A stretch of DNA of 64,000 nucleotides from Ceratopteris richardii (taxonomy: Eukaryota > Streptophyta > Polypodiopsida > Polypodiales > Pteridaceae). Position 1 is the stretch's first letter, and every line of letters starts with the position of its first letter. Below the pieces are notes generated by a model. The model was not told where the DNA came from. It saw only the letters and a list, made by a program, of their open reading frames with translations, and ran no database searches. Location: the NCBI GenBank assembly GCA_020310875.1, contig CM035437.1, forward strand, positions 51,092,027 through 51,156,026, written 5' to 3'. This document shows, piece by piece, positions 54,741 to 64,000 of the stretch. A program made the position numbers and the translations under genes.

Positions 54741-56307
54741 GAATCAATTGCTATGCTATGGCTGCCTCTAATCTTTGTGATGAGAATGAGCCTGTTTTGT
54801 TTGATGAAGCACAAAATTCTGAAAATTGGATGGATGATATGCAATCAGAATATGATGTTATCATGAAAAATGGTATCTATTCTTTATGTGACTTGCCCCT
54901 TGGCAAGAAGGCCATTGGCACTAAGTGGGTATACAAGCTGAAGCGTAAGCCTAATGGAACAGTTGATAGGTATAGGGCTAGGCTTGTTGCGAAGGTTTAT
55001 GCTCAAGAAAGAGGCATTGAATTTGATGAGATGTTTGCTCCTACATGCCAAATGACTACAGTTCATAGCATCTGTGCACTTGTAGCTCATCATGGTTGGA
55101 ATGTACATCAGTTGGAGTTAGAAACTACAATTCTAAATGGTGACTTTCATGAAGAAATGTATGTTTTTTAGCCTCATGGCTTTGTGCAAAAATGGCATGA
55201 AAACTAAGTGTCTAGGTTGAAAAAGGCATCATATGGTTTGAAGGAAGCACCATCTGCTTGGTATGAAAAGATACATGCCTACCTGATTGCACATGGTTTT
55301 GAGAACAGTCCAACTTAGAGCATATTATATGTTAAGCATGCATTTCTAATCATTATTGAGTAAGTTAATGACATGCTGCTCACTGGTCCTCATGAGAAGC
55401 ATATTGCTGATTTTAAGGCTAATCTGTGTGCCTCATTTGAGATGTTAGATTTGGCCATTTGTTATTATTTGGGCATTCAGTTTATGCAAGTTGATGGCGA
55501 AATAGCTCTATGTCAAACAAAATATATTAACATATTATTGCAATGTTTTGGCCTTCAAGACTATAAACACATTGCCACTCCTATGGACACAGGTTTATGG
55601 TTGAGTCTTTAAGATGTTGGAGATCCATTTGGTGTTGTTCTCTATGAGCAGGTTGTTGGATGCTTGATCTACTTATGCATTACTAGGCTAGATATTATGT
55701 TTTTTGTCTCACAGATGAGCAGGTTTATGCACTGCCCAGGTTTCAAGCATTGGCAGGCAGTTAAGTGCATCTTTCACTACTTGAGTGGTACCCAACTACT
55801 TGGATTGTTTTATCCCAAGGGGGGATCGCTACCATCAGATTTACATGCTTTTTCTAACTTTGACTAGGCTGGTTGCTAAGATGCTCGTGTGTCCACTAGT
55901 GGTTTTTGCTTCATGCTTAGTAGCTCATGCATATCTTGGTTGAGCAAGAAACAACCTACTATGGCCACTTCTAGTTGTGAGGTAGAGTATCTGGTAGCTT
56001 TCATAGTGACTGTGGAGTGTGTGTGGCTTAGACGCCTTATGGATGATTTGGGTGTTGGTCAGTCTTATGTCGCCCCCGTCTTCACTCATAATCGAAGTGC
56101 ATTGGTAGTTGCAAGGAACCTTGTGTTCCATGCTCGCACTAAGCACATTGAGGTGAACTATCATTAGTTGAGAGAGAGCTTGTCTGCTGGAGAGATTAGT
56201 TTGGCCCCACACAGGAGAACATTGTAGACCTTTTCACAAAGCCTCTGCCTAGGGAGAAGTTTGAAGCTTTCTGCAAAGCTTTGGGCTTACTTCCTTTTGT
56301 GGATTGA
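54728..56307 (+). pseudogene. Copia A2, 3' part: RT and RNase H
   Basis: The same family as copia A1, starting abruptly near the SLCDENE/NLCDENE segment. It encodes KAIGTKWVYKLKRKPNGTVD, then AHHGWNVHQLELETTILNGD (the usual LDIKNAFLNGD is altered). The YVDD region is damaged (a stop and VNDMLL near 55365). RNase H runs CISWLSKKQPTMATSSCEVE to LLPFVD with TGA at 56305. Everything upstream is missing. Confidence 0.9.
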
Positions 56308-56380
56308 TTCCACATAGCTTGGCACTTCTTTATACTTGAGTGCCACCTCCTTGTTCACCGCATCACTCATAGGGGAGATT

Positions 56381-56609
56381 TGTTGATATATTTAGGTAGT
56401 GATGTGTGTGAACACACTAGGACCACCAAGGCACTTTTCTCCCTCTTTAGGAGGTTTTTTCCCCCGACTTGTATATATTCCTATTGCCATAACGGGTCAC
56501 TTATTTTTTTACATTCTAGTGGTAATACATTCAGTATTGTGTGTTGTGCTCGAAGCTTCTTCTTCTTCCTTGTGTTGTTGTGTGCTTCCATAGGCCTCGA
56601 ACTCCAACA
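56381..56609 (+). repeat. 3' LTR of copia A2 (229 bp)
   Basis: It starts TGTTGATATATTTAGG and ends AACTCCAACA, collinear with 14057-14286. Confidence 0.9.
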
Positions 56610-56612
56610 ATC

Positions 56613-56733
56613 CATCCCTAAAGAGCCTTCTAACATACCATCCACTATAATCTCCCCACTTCCCATTATTGGTGTGTAAAAATCCTCCAAATCACCATGT
56701 AATCCCATGAGGGAACCTCATTTTCAGATACAA
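56613..56733 (+). repeat. Flank shared by two gypsy LTR copies (copy 2)
   Basis: Nearly the same as 47330-47451. It connects the end of the copia A2 LTR to the third gypsy LTR. Confidence 0.85.
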
Positions 56734-58095
56734 TGTAATAGGCCTTTTGATAGTGAAATAATTCATTTTGAACTTTTTGATTTATATTGTGGGGATATTG
56801 TTTGGAATGAATATCAAGGTCATTTTATGCATGTAGGAAACATTTAGGGATGAAAAGTTTTATATTCTCTCTCTAAACCTTATCTACAACATGTTTTCAA
56901 TTGAAAATTGAAAGTTAAGATGAAAGAATTAAGAGAAACACTATGTGAGAGAAAGTTAGAGCATGCATAAGAGAATAAAAGTGTCTCTATGAAATTTTTG
57001 TGAATCATGTTCCAAGTACCTCGTTTAGGGCTCTACATTTAGTTCACTATAAGAAAACACTTTGATTAAATTGGAGGCAGACTTGGACCTAGGTCATCTC
57101 TTGCACTATTCTGCAGATCAAAGAGTTGAACATTTTTGTGTCTCTCAAGCTTAAGCTAATTTCTCACTATTTTTTAGTTAGAGGGCTTGGGAAAGTACCA
57201 TTTATTAAGGAACTTAAAAAAAAAAAGTGGGCTTCTCCATTTCTCTTAGAATTTGTGATTTTGATGCATTTGTGTTGTCATGCACACTTATGGATGTCCA
57301 CGGATAGGTGATACTACTAAAGAAAGCACTTGACTGCTACAAGCACATGGTTTTGGATAGGTACTACTAAAGAAAGCACTTGACTACTACAAGCACATGG
57401 TTTTGCTAAAGTTTTGGTTTTCTTCTATTTTTGGATAGGTACTACTAAAGAAAGCATTTGACTACTACAAGCACATGGTTTTGCTAAAGTTTTGCATGTG
57501 ACTCGAAGAGAGCTAGCTTTTTCTATATTTAGTGGAGCACAAACTTCCTTGGGGGATTATAAAAACTCTCTTTTGAAAGAGATTTAAGGTGTCAAGTAGG
57601 AAGAGGTGGAAAATCAAAGAACTAACTTGTGATTGAGAGTGACACTAAGAGTAGAGTGTGATTGAGAGTGCAAGTGTGAATGAGATTGCGATAGCTGGGG
57701 GGTGGTCACGAGGTCGAGGCTTCATCAAGAAGCTATTTTCCAAAGCTACTGTATCGATCAATTCAAATCTATAATACTAGAACTTCTCTTTGTGTGAGTC
57801 ATATCTTGTCTACTCTTGAGTCCGTGTTGTATTTTCTCCTATGTTGTGCAAGTTCTATGTTTTTCTCTCTTTAACTATTCTTGAGTGATCAAAAGTTTTT
57901 GATTGAGGATAGCTTGTGATTGGCGATAGCTTTGTGATTGAGGAAGCACTACAAGTGGTATCAGAGTAGAATGGATCCTCAACAACAATGGAAGGTTTGA
58001 CACAAGAGATTTGTGAGGAAGAGGAACTTATTCAAAAGCTTCTTGGAGAATTACACAAAGAATGAGGCAGAAAGCAACCAGAAGGTGCAACATGT
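56734..58095 (+). mobile_element. Third gypsy LTR with primer site and gag start (truncated duplicate)
   Basis: The LTR (56734-57953) ends GCACTACA. A well-preserved primer site TGGTATCAGAG follows at 57956-57966, and gag starts at ATG 57988, collinear with the gag at 48617. Similarity stops near 58095. Part of the central LTR is tandemly repeated. The shared left flank shows that it is a copy of the 47.3-48.7 kb segment, or of a sister locus, rather than a fresh insertion. Confidence 0.85.
57303..57487 (+). repeat. Triplicated segment inside the third gypsy LTR
   Basis: The block ACTACTAAAGAAAGCA...CAAGCACATGGTTTT occurs three times at spacings of about 60 and 80 bp. The other two LTR copies have it once. 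Confidence 0.88.
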
Positions 58096-58099
58096 TTAA

Positions 58100-61000
58100 G
58101 AGAGCACATGAACTTATGCTTAAGTCTAGTCTCGAGATCTTTGGCCATACACATGAGTGACCAAACGGTGTCTGATTTCAGATCTATCTGAATCGATCGG
58201 ACCCTTAGATTGTAGACTTACTTTATTACATTCTTCCCCCTTGGAAAGATTTTTGTTCTCAAAAATAAAGATATATATAATAATTGTAGGCAACCCCTGA
58301 GCCTCATGTTCTTAAACTAGAAGAACATGGTCATGTTCTAAAAACTATGAAGAACATGTCTGATCTCTGTGGTGGGACCCCTACCCAGATGATTCAAAAC
58401 ACCATCCAGCTTTGCTCTTTGAGAAACTAGTCAAAGTACAAAGTAGTGAATGAATTATAAGGGTGGATCTAACAATATCCCTAGCCACTTCATTGTTTCT
58501 TGATGCGTGATCTAAGCACAAACATATGAAATGGATGGATTCCAATTATTAGTCCATTTCTGGGCATAATTGATGCATGAACTTAGTAATGAAGGTGGGA
58601 TTCTTATCCCTCATAATACTTTGAGAACTCTTGATTCTTATGAATTTGATTTGGATAACTGGAAGTTTGGTTGATCCAAACATCTAACTTGGATGCTTGT
58701 ATAATGGTTTACTCCCATCCAATAGTTACTTGATTTTTTTTCACCCCACTGGAGAACTACTTTGGCCTAATGGGCTTGAAAATCCTATGTAAATTGTAGG
58801 AAAAAGTTTTCCATTTACTTTGGTTCAACCTTACTATATCTTGACCAATTCAAATTCAAAATGAAATTCATCCAACTTAGGACACTTTTCTCAAAGACTT
58901 TAGCTCAAAGTTATTGGGAATTGTCAATCTGATGAGCAATTCCAACTTCTTTATTCTAGAATATACTAGACTCTAGAAAGTCATTTATGCTACATAACTT
59001 GAAGCAAACTCAAATGAGTAAGTCGACTTAGACTTATCATCTTTTGAATAAGTCAAATTGGACTTATCTCGTATAGAACATCTATCTAGGATGTTTAATT
59101 TTGTTACCTAGTTCTAATCGTCTAACCCTTAACTTTTGTGAAAAGAATGAGAACCATATCTGAGTCAAATCCAAAAGATTTGGCAAGCAGAAAGAAAGAA
59201 CTAAAACTCTGTTTCAAACAATTCAAACTTCAAAGAGATGTAGACTTGCTATGAGTCAAAGTCTAGATGGCTGAAGACTTTAACTTTGCAAAGATCTGTT
59301 TCAACAAGGTACTGGGGCACTTTTACTATCTTTAAGAGAAATAAACTGGATTCTCAAAAAGATTCAGAGCAAATCTAAAATATCACCCAACCATAAGATA
59401 GTAGTGTGGTATCCAACGTCATTGTGTCGACCCACTACGGTTGGATTGATGAATTTTTTACTCAAATAATGCTTCACTTGAGACCAATTTCATACCTATA
59501 TTCAATCTATATGACCACTTACGGGACATGCAATTCTTGTGCATTGCTTTGAGTCAAAGCATTGAATTTACTGAGTTATACTAGAGACTTGGTGGTTGAC
59601 TTAGTCAATCTTATTCTTAGTTGAAAGGATCTTTTCAATGTCAAAGTCCTACTTCTTTATAAATTTATGAAATATTTCTAAATCAACAACAATTTATCTT
59701 GAAGTGTTTCATGATTCAAATAAGAACAAGTCTTTATCTTTTTGAAAAAAGAGATCTTGGAAGTTACTAACTTCTTATCTTATTGATCTTGAAGTATCTT
59801 GAGATAATACTTTTATCCACTTTGAATTCAAACTTCTCCTTTGAAGTCTTTAATTCCCTTGAGGATCAGATCTAACTTCAAGATTTATTCTAGGGCTAAA
59901 AGATAATTATCATCCCATGTTCCGATGTCCCATACCCTCTTTCCAACATCAATCTGAGTATAAAATCTGGTGTCCCATACCACCCTATTTTATATTCACA
60001 TTGATGTGTGAGTGATATTTATCCTAAAGTCAAAACATATCTTGATAGAGTGCCTTCTCTCTTCCATTCTTTAAAAGAATTTTGAAGCTTCAAGCATTAC
60101 GTCTAATTTGATATTCAAGGTTTTGATTCCTTCACATGATCGTTTCACGATCTCGTGCTTTTACCTTGGAAACCTAAAAACCTTTGATAGAATATCCATT
60201 CTTCTTTGCTAGGGTTTTCAAAAGAAAAACCAATTATCATTCCATGTTCTTGAATGTCTCCAATTCAATTGTGATTGGTTATAATTGACCAATTTTGTAG
60301 TGATAAGAGCTTTTTACTTCTTTTCTTCAGATTCCTTTCTTTCTAAAGCTTTAAGTAGCTACCTCCGAGATTAATTTAAGGAATCTCTCTACTGCTTAAG
60401 TCTAAACATCTACTAATGCTTTTGGAGTTCATCTTTAAGAAATCTCTTTAAGGATATGTAAACTTTTACGTTATACCATCCACAAACTTAATTACATCAT
60501 CAGAGTTGTAGACTACATACTTGGAATATTTACTCTATTCAGACTTGGAACAGCTTACTTACTCTTTTCACACTTTTCCATTGGATGAATGGAAATTCAG
60601 TGGAAATTTTCCAAAAGGAATTTGATTGTCAATACTTGGGAAACCTTCATATTAGTTCCAATTGCAATTATCTTGAACAAACCTTGCCAAGCTTGATCAA
60701 GGCTTGTTGACCTTGCGATAAAAATAAAGACTTATTCTTTATCTTTTAGATCTCTTGGTATATTAAAATCTTCTTTGCTTACCCATGGGATTTTAGAGAT
60801 CTTTCCCCTACTCAAGTCCAATCATGTACTAATACCTTTTAGATTCTAATGCTAAGAATTTTTTATACACCTCCAGGTGATATCAACCATTGGACTTTAA
60901 GTACCACCTCTGGTGGTTTGGGACTTTTGGGGAGCTACTTGCTATCTAATGAGTTCGAAGAATCTCATTCTCACTACTAGGGAGAATGTTATTCTTCAAG

Positions 61001-62270
61001 GACTTGTGATTCATTGTAGGGAATCAAATAACCTGAGCAAATGATTCATCTTGGAATCTTTTGCAATGTTGCAAGGATATTTGAAAGAAATTCTTAGACT
61101 TTCAAACAATATCCAAAAGCTTTACTGATTCAGTTGTGTTTATTTCTCGAGTATCAAACTAGAGGATAAATATCACCTTTAGGGTATGGTTTCCCATTCC
61201 ACTATGAAAGTTTGACTTGAACTTTCATCTATGTGATATTGATTCTTGTTCTTGAGTTTGATACAAGATTTATTATTATTGGTCAATCTTTAGGTGTTAC
61301 TAGAGTACTTTAAACATATTTTGATAAATCAAAATTATGTTTAAACTCCAAGCATCTTTTGATGATTGATCCAATAATAATGCTACCATGAACATATAAT
61401 GGTTTGCTTTGGTTTCCTCCTGAAGCTTCAATTAGCTCAAATGAAACCAAAAATTAAATTTCCAATCCATCTAAAAGGAAGAGTTCTTTCAAGTTTCCAT
61501 GCTTGTTTAGTAAGTTGCATCATTACCAGAGATGCAATCATGGACCTTAACATCCACCTATTGAATGCCAAAGTTCAATTGATGCTAAGGTTCAATCTCT
61601 GATTTTGATTACTTCTTGGGATGGAATCAAGTAAGGACTTACAAAACTTTCATAGTTTTTCTTTGCACTTTGCATCCTTACCAGGGATGCCACTTATGGA
61701 ATATAAAAACTATCTTTTGAACTTTAAAAGTTCCATTTATCTTTATTTGATTTTGATCACAGCTTGGGATAAAATCAAATAAGAGCATTCATTAGAAAGT
61801 GCTCAAGTATCTAAGGAAACTTTTATCATCCTACTTGGATGCATGAATTTTTTACATCCAAGCTTGTCTTTAGGATTCTCTAAGTTTTTCCTAGACTTAG
61901 AGTTATCATAGAAATTTTCAAGTAGCCCTATTTTCTTGCCATTCAGATGAGAAAGAAAATTGAATGCTTGATTCTCTAAGTTTTTCCTAGACTTAGAGTT
62001 ATCATAGAAATTTGCAAGTAGCCCTATTTGCTTGCCATTCAGATGAGAAAGAAAATTGAACGCTTGACTTTCAGTGAGCCTATTCTTCCTAAGCAAGACC
62101 CCTAATATGTGATACCTAAGTATCACATTCAAGAAAAAGTGAACTAGGTACTTGAGTTGCATAGTAGCTAAGAGCTTTGCAACTAACTAGGTTGCCATCT
62201 TTCCTAACTGTCTAACTCGAGTTAGAAAAGGTAGGTAATGAATAGGAAAGTGCATTTGTTCAACTAATTA
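58100..62270. other. About 4.2 kb with no recognisable gene
   Basis: AT-rich, almost free of ORFs longer than 60 codons. Weak internal repetition is visible: CTTAAGTCTAAACATCTACTAATG at about 60397 versus CTCAAGTCCAATCATGTACTAATA at about 60812, and TTACCAGAGATGC at about 61524 versus TTACCAGGGATGC at about 61678. I cannot assign it to an element type; an old non-coding retroelement interior is possible. Confidence 0.4.
61874..62067 (+). repeat. Two-copy tandem repeat, 97-bp period
   Basis: GATTCTCTAAGTTTTTCCTA begins at 61874 and 61971. The two units differ at only a few bases. The minus-strand ORF here is duplicated for this reason and is not a gene. Confidence 0.93.
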
Positions 62271-63790
62271 ACAAAAGAAAAATTCAGAAAAAAACCATGC
62301 TTCGTCACATGCCAATGCATGTTCTTGCATGCAAATGCATGTGAGTGCAATCATATGACTGCATGTGTTTTCCTTTTCATGCACCAAACTTAAATCAAGC
62401 AGTTCTTTAGCTTGCCATGCATGCATCCAAGCATCCATGCACAAACAATCTACTTGCTACCTTTCAAAAAGATATAAACATACATGTGCACAAACTTGAC
62501 TGCATCTTATACCTTTTCCAAGCAAGAAAAAAATATGTGTTGTGCATGAAAACATTTTTTTGAAAGGAGAAATGCACCAACAAACATTCTTTTTTGGGCA
62601 TGAACATTTAGACACATGCAAGTGCTTGACGTATTTCCCAATACTTCTATGTCCGTTTAGCTTTCATTGTATTCGTAGCGTTTGTAATATCATTATAAAA
62701 AACGAAGACTAGTACCATGGTTCAATAATATTTAGATGCAAACTAAATGAAAGCGATGAATAAAGCAAGTATTCAAATGAAAACATCAACCTAGAAAATA
62801 CTTATCTCCCAATTAAGATACGTCCTTCCATTAATCCTCGGGAAGATCCATTCTTCATCCTTTGGTCATGAAAAAAACTACATACTCCACTTTGAAGACT
62901 GTTGATTTCTCTTGTCCTCTTCTTTGAAGAAATGAAACCTTCCTTGGATTACGCTTGTCATAGCCCATCCTTTGCCTTCGGATGATGTGTGGATGATGCG
63001 ACACTTGAAGCAGGTTTGAAAAGAAGCAAAGAGCTAAAAAAGAGAAAGCTCTTTAGAAGTCAAATCGACAAGGAGCAATCGACTCCACTAGGCTTCATCA
63101 AATCAATTTTAGTTTCGGGTAGAGCATAGTAGAATAGTGAGCACATAAAAAAGTGAAACAGAATAGATGCCCAAAAAATTGAAGGCAAGCATTTGTTGCT
63201 ATACTGGTTGAGGCGATTGCGATTTGGATGAGAGAAGAAGACTTCGATCCTTGCGTGCTACACTTCTTAGAATGAACTTTTACGCACCCTTTTTTATTGA
63301 TCTCCTTTATCAAAGTTTGGAGTTGCACCGCTATGTTAACCTCAAGATGACCAACAGTCGGCATTGTACGAGTTCGAGTCCCGTGGATGGCATATAGTAT
63401 CTACAGAACTGCATTCAATGATCCTCTTGAAACTTCATTCAATGAATCTTTTGAAAGTACAGTTGCAATTTCAAAGTCAAAGTCCGGGGGAGTAGGCCTC
63501 GGCCAAACCTCCATTTATTAAAAGAAAAAATGAATCTTTTGAAACCCCTTTGGGAATAAAAAAGAATAAAATACCGACAGATGTATGCATCCGTCCGGGA
63601 TTCGAAGAGAAGAAATTCACGAGGATTTGAGAGAAGAAATTCGAGGTTACATAGATGTCTCTCTAGACAAGAGGGATGAATATCTACGGTCTCCAATGGG
63701 AGGTTGTGAAGAGATTGACAAGGCCATCAATGTCACCATGGAGCCTTGAGGAAGATGATGAGCTTAGCAAGGTCACTATAAAAGCTTGCC
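62271..63790. other. No gene recognised
   Basis: It contains ATGCATG-type purine/pyrimidine alternations at about 62300-62445 and a tRNA-T-arm-like piece at about 63368. Nothing supports a complete gene. The part nearest 63790 is probably the start of an LTR element interior. Confidence 0.4.
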
Positions 63791-63794
63791 TATA

Positions 63795-63807
63795 GCTCTA
63801 ATACCAA
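63795..63807 (-). other. Primer binding site of an LTR element leaving the window
   Basis: The minus strand reads TTGGTATTAGAGC, a tRNA-iMet-type site next to an LTR end. Confidence 0.7.
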
Positions 63808-64000
63808 TGCAAGAGATTGATAAATTACAACCACCACATGTTAGAGAGATAAATCTCCTTCCAACTTTGTCTGTATATATAGCTGCTTGAATCAACGAGG
63901 ACCACAAATGTAACTAAATTCCACAAGTGCATGTGCAATCTCCTCCACTCCTTTAATATCTTCCCACTAGAGTCTACTAGTGGTCGGAGTGATCTCGACC
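63808..64000 (-). repeat. 5' LTR of a minus-strand retroelement (truncated by window end)
   Basis: On the plus strand it begins TGCAAGAGATTG, which is the CA end of an LTR in minus orientation directly beside the primer site. The other LTR end lies beyond the window, and no second copy is present here. Confidence 0.55.

Noticed and set aside
61803-62162. A 119-residue minus-strand ORF with an internally repeated protein sequence
   Set aside because: It arises from the 97-bp tandem duplication; no family resemblance.
63306-63396. Possible tRNA: GAGTTCGAGTCCCGTGGATG near 63370 resembles a T-arm
   Set aside because: Only four of five T-stem pairs form, and I cannot build a matching acceptor 5' strand, D-arm or anticodon arm upstream.

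Overview
This is repeat-rich nuclear DNA of a land plant. The evidence is plant-type LTR retrotransposons primed by initiator tRNA-Met (TGGTATCAGAGC and variants), a CACTA-type transposon end, relics of an NB-ARC resistance gene and of a CDPK-like kinase, GT-AG introns and a low overall GC content. I see no rRNA, no complete tRNA and no CRISPR. The species cannot be named from the sequence; the DUF7869-like protein and the ParB/methyltransferase gene lean weakly towards a non-seed plant (fern, lycophyte or bryophyte), which is inference only.

The centrepiece is a 9,344-bp DNA transposon at 2131-11474. It has 26-bp terminal inverted repeats (21/26 matching) and a TGAT target duplication, and it sits inside the integrase of a Ty1/copia element (family A, from before position 1 to 14286). 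It carries two divergent genes. The minus-strand gene (2586-5336) encodes an uninterrupted 916-aa DUF7869-like, probably DDE-type protein, the likely transposase. The plus-strand gene (6484-10786, six exons, TATA box at 6408) encodes an unusual fusion of a ParB/Srx-like domain with a beta-class (circularly permuted) N4/N6-type DNA methyltransferase. Introns 1 and 3 of this gene hold arrays (about 18 and 8 units, period about 31 bp) of a near-perfect 23-bp palindrome centred on CCWGG. Array 1 is itself arranged as two larger nested inverted repeats. A ParB-like methyltransferase gene carrying clustered palindromes in its own introns, inside a transposon, is the best candidate for an undescribed system here. 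This copy has one in-frame TAG (codon 387) in the ParB signature.

Region by region: 1-2130 and 11475-14286, split copia A1; 14287-17345, an older minus-strand copia fragment split by an intact non-autonomous LTR element (14319-17001, TSD CTAAA); 17.4-31.6 kb, a graveyard with a LINE zinc-binding tail, an LTR scrap, an NB-ARC relic, Ty3/gypsy fragments, a CACTA end, a copia RNase H end and a CDPK-like pseudokinase; 31.9-34 kb, microsatellites and minisatellites; 34.5-38.5 kb, a decayed minus-strand Ty3/gypsy; 39-41 kb, a decayed plus-strand copia; 41.2-41.8 kb, a 184-bp tandem repeat; 42.06-46.74 kb, a chimeric minus-strand copia; 47.45-54.13 kb, a Ty3/gypsy chromovirus with both LTRs and TSD CACAA; 54.7-56.6 kb, the 3' part of copia A2; 56.6-58.1 kb, a duplicated gypsy LTR with its flank; 58.1-63.8 kb, DNA with no recognisable gene; 63.8 kb to the end, an LTR running out of the window.

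Apart from the transposon's own genes I see no gene that looks functional. Almost every retroelement ORF is broken by stops, many compatible with C-to-T decay at methylated sites.
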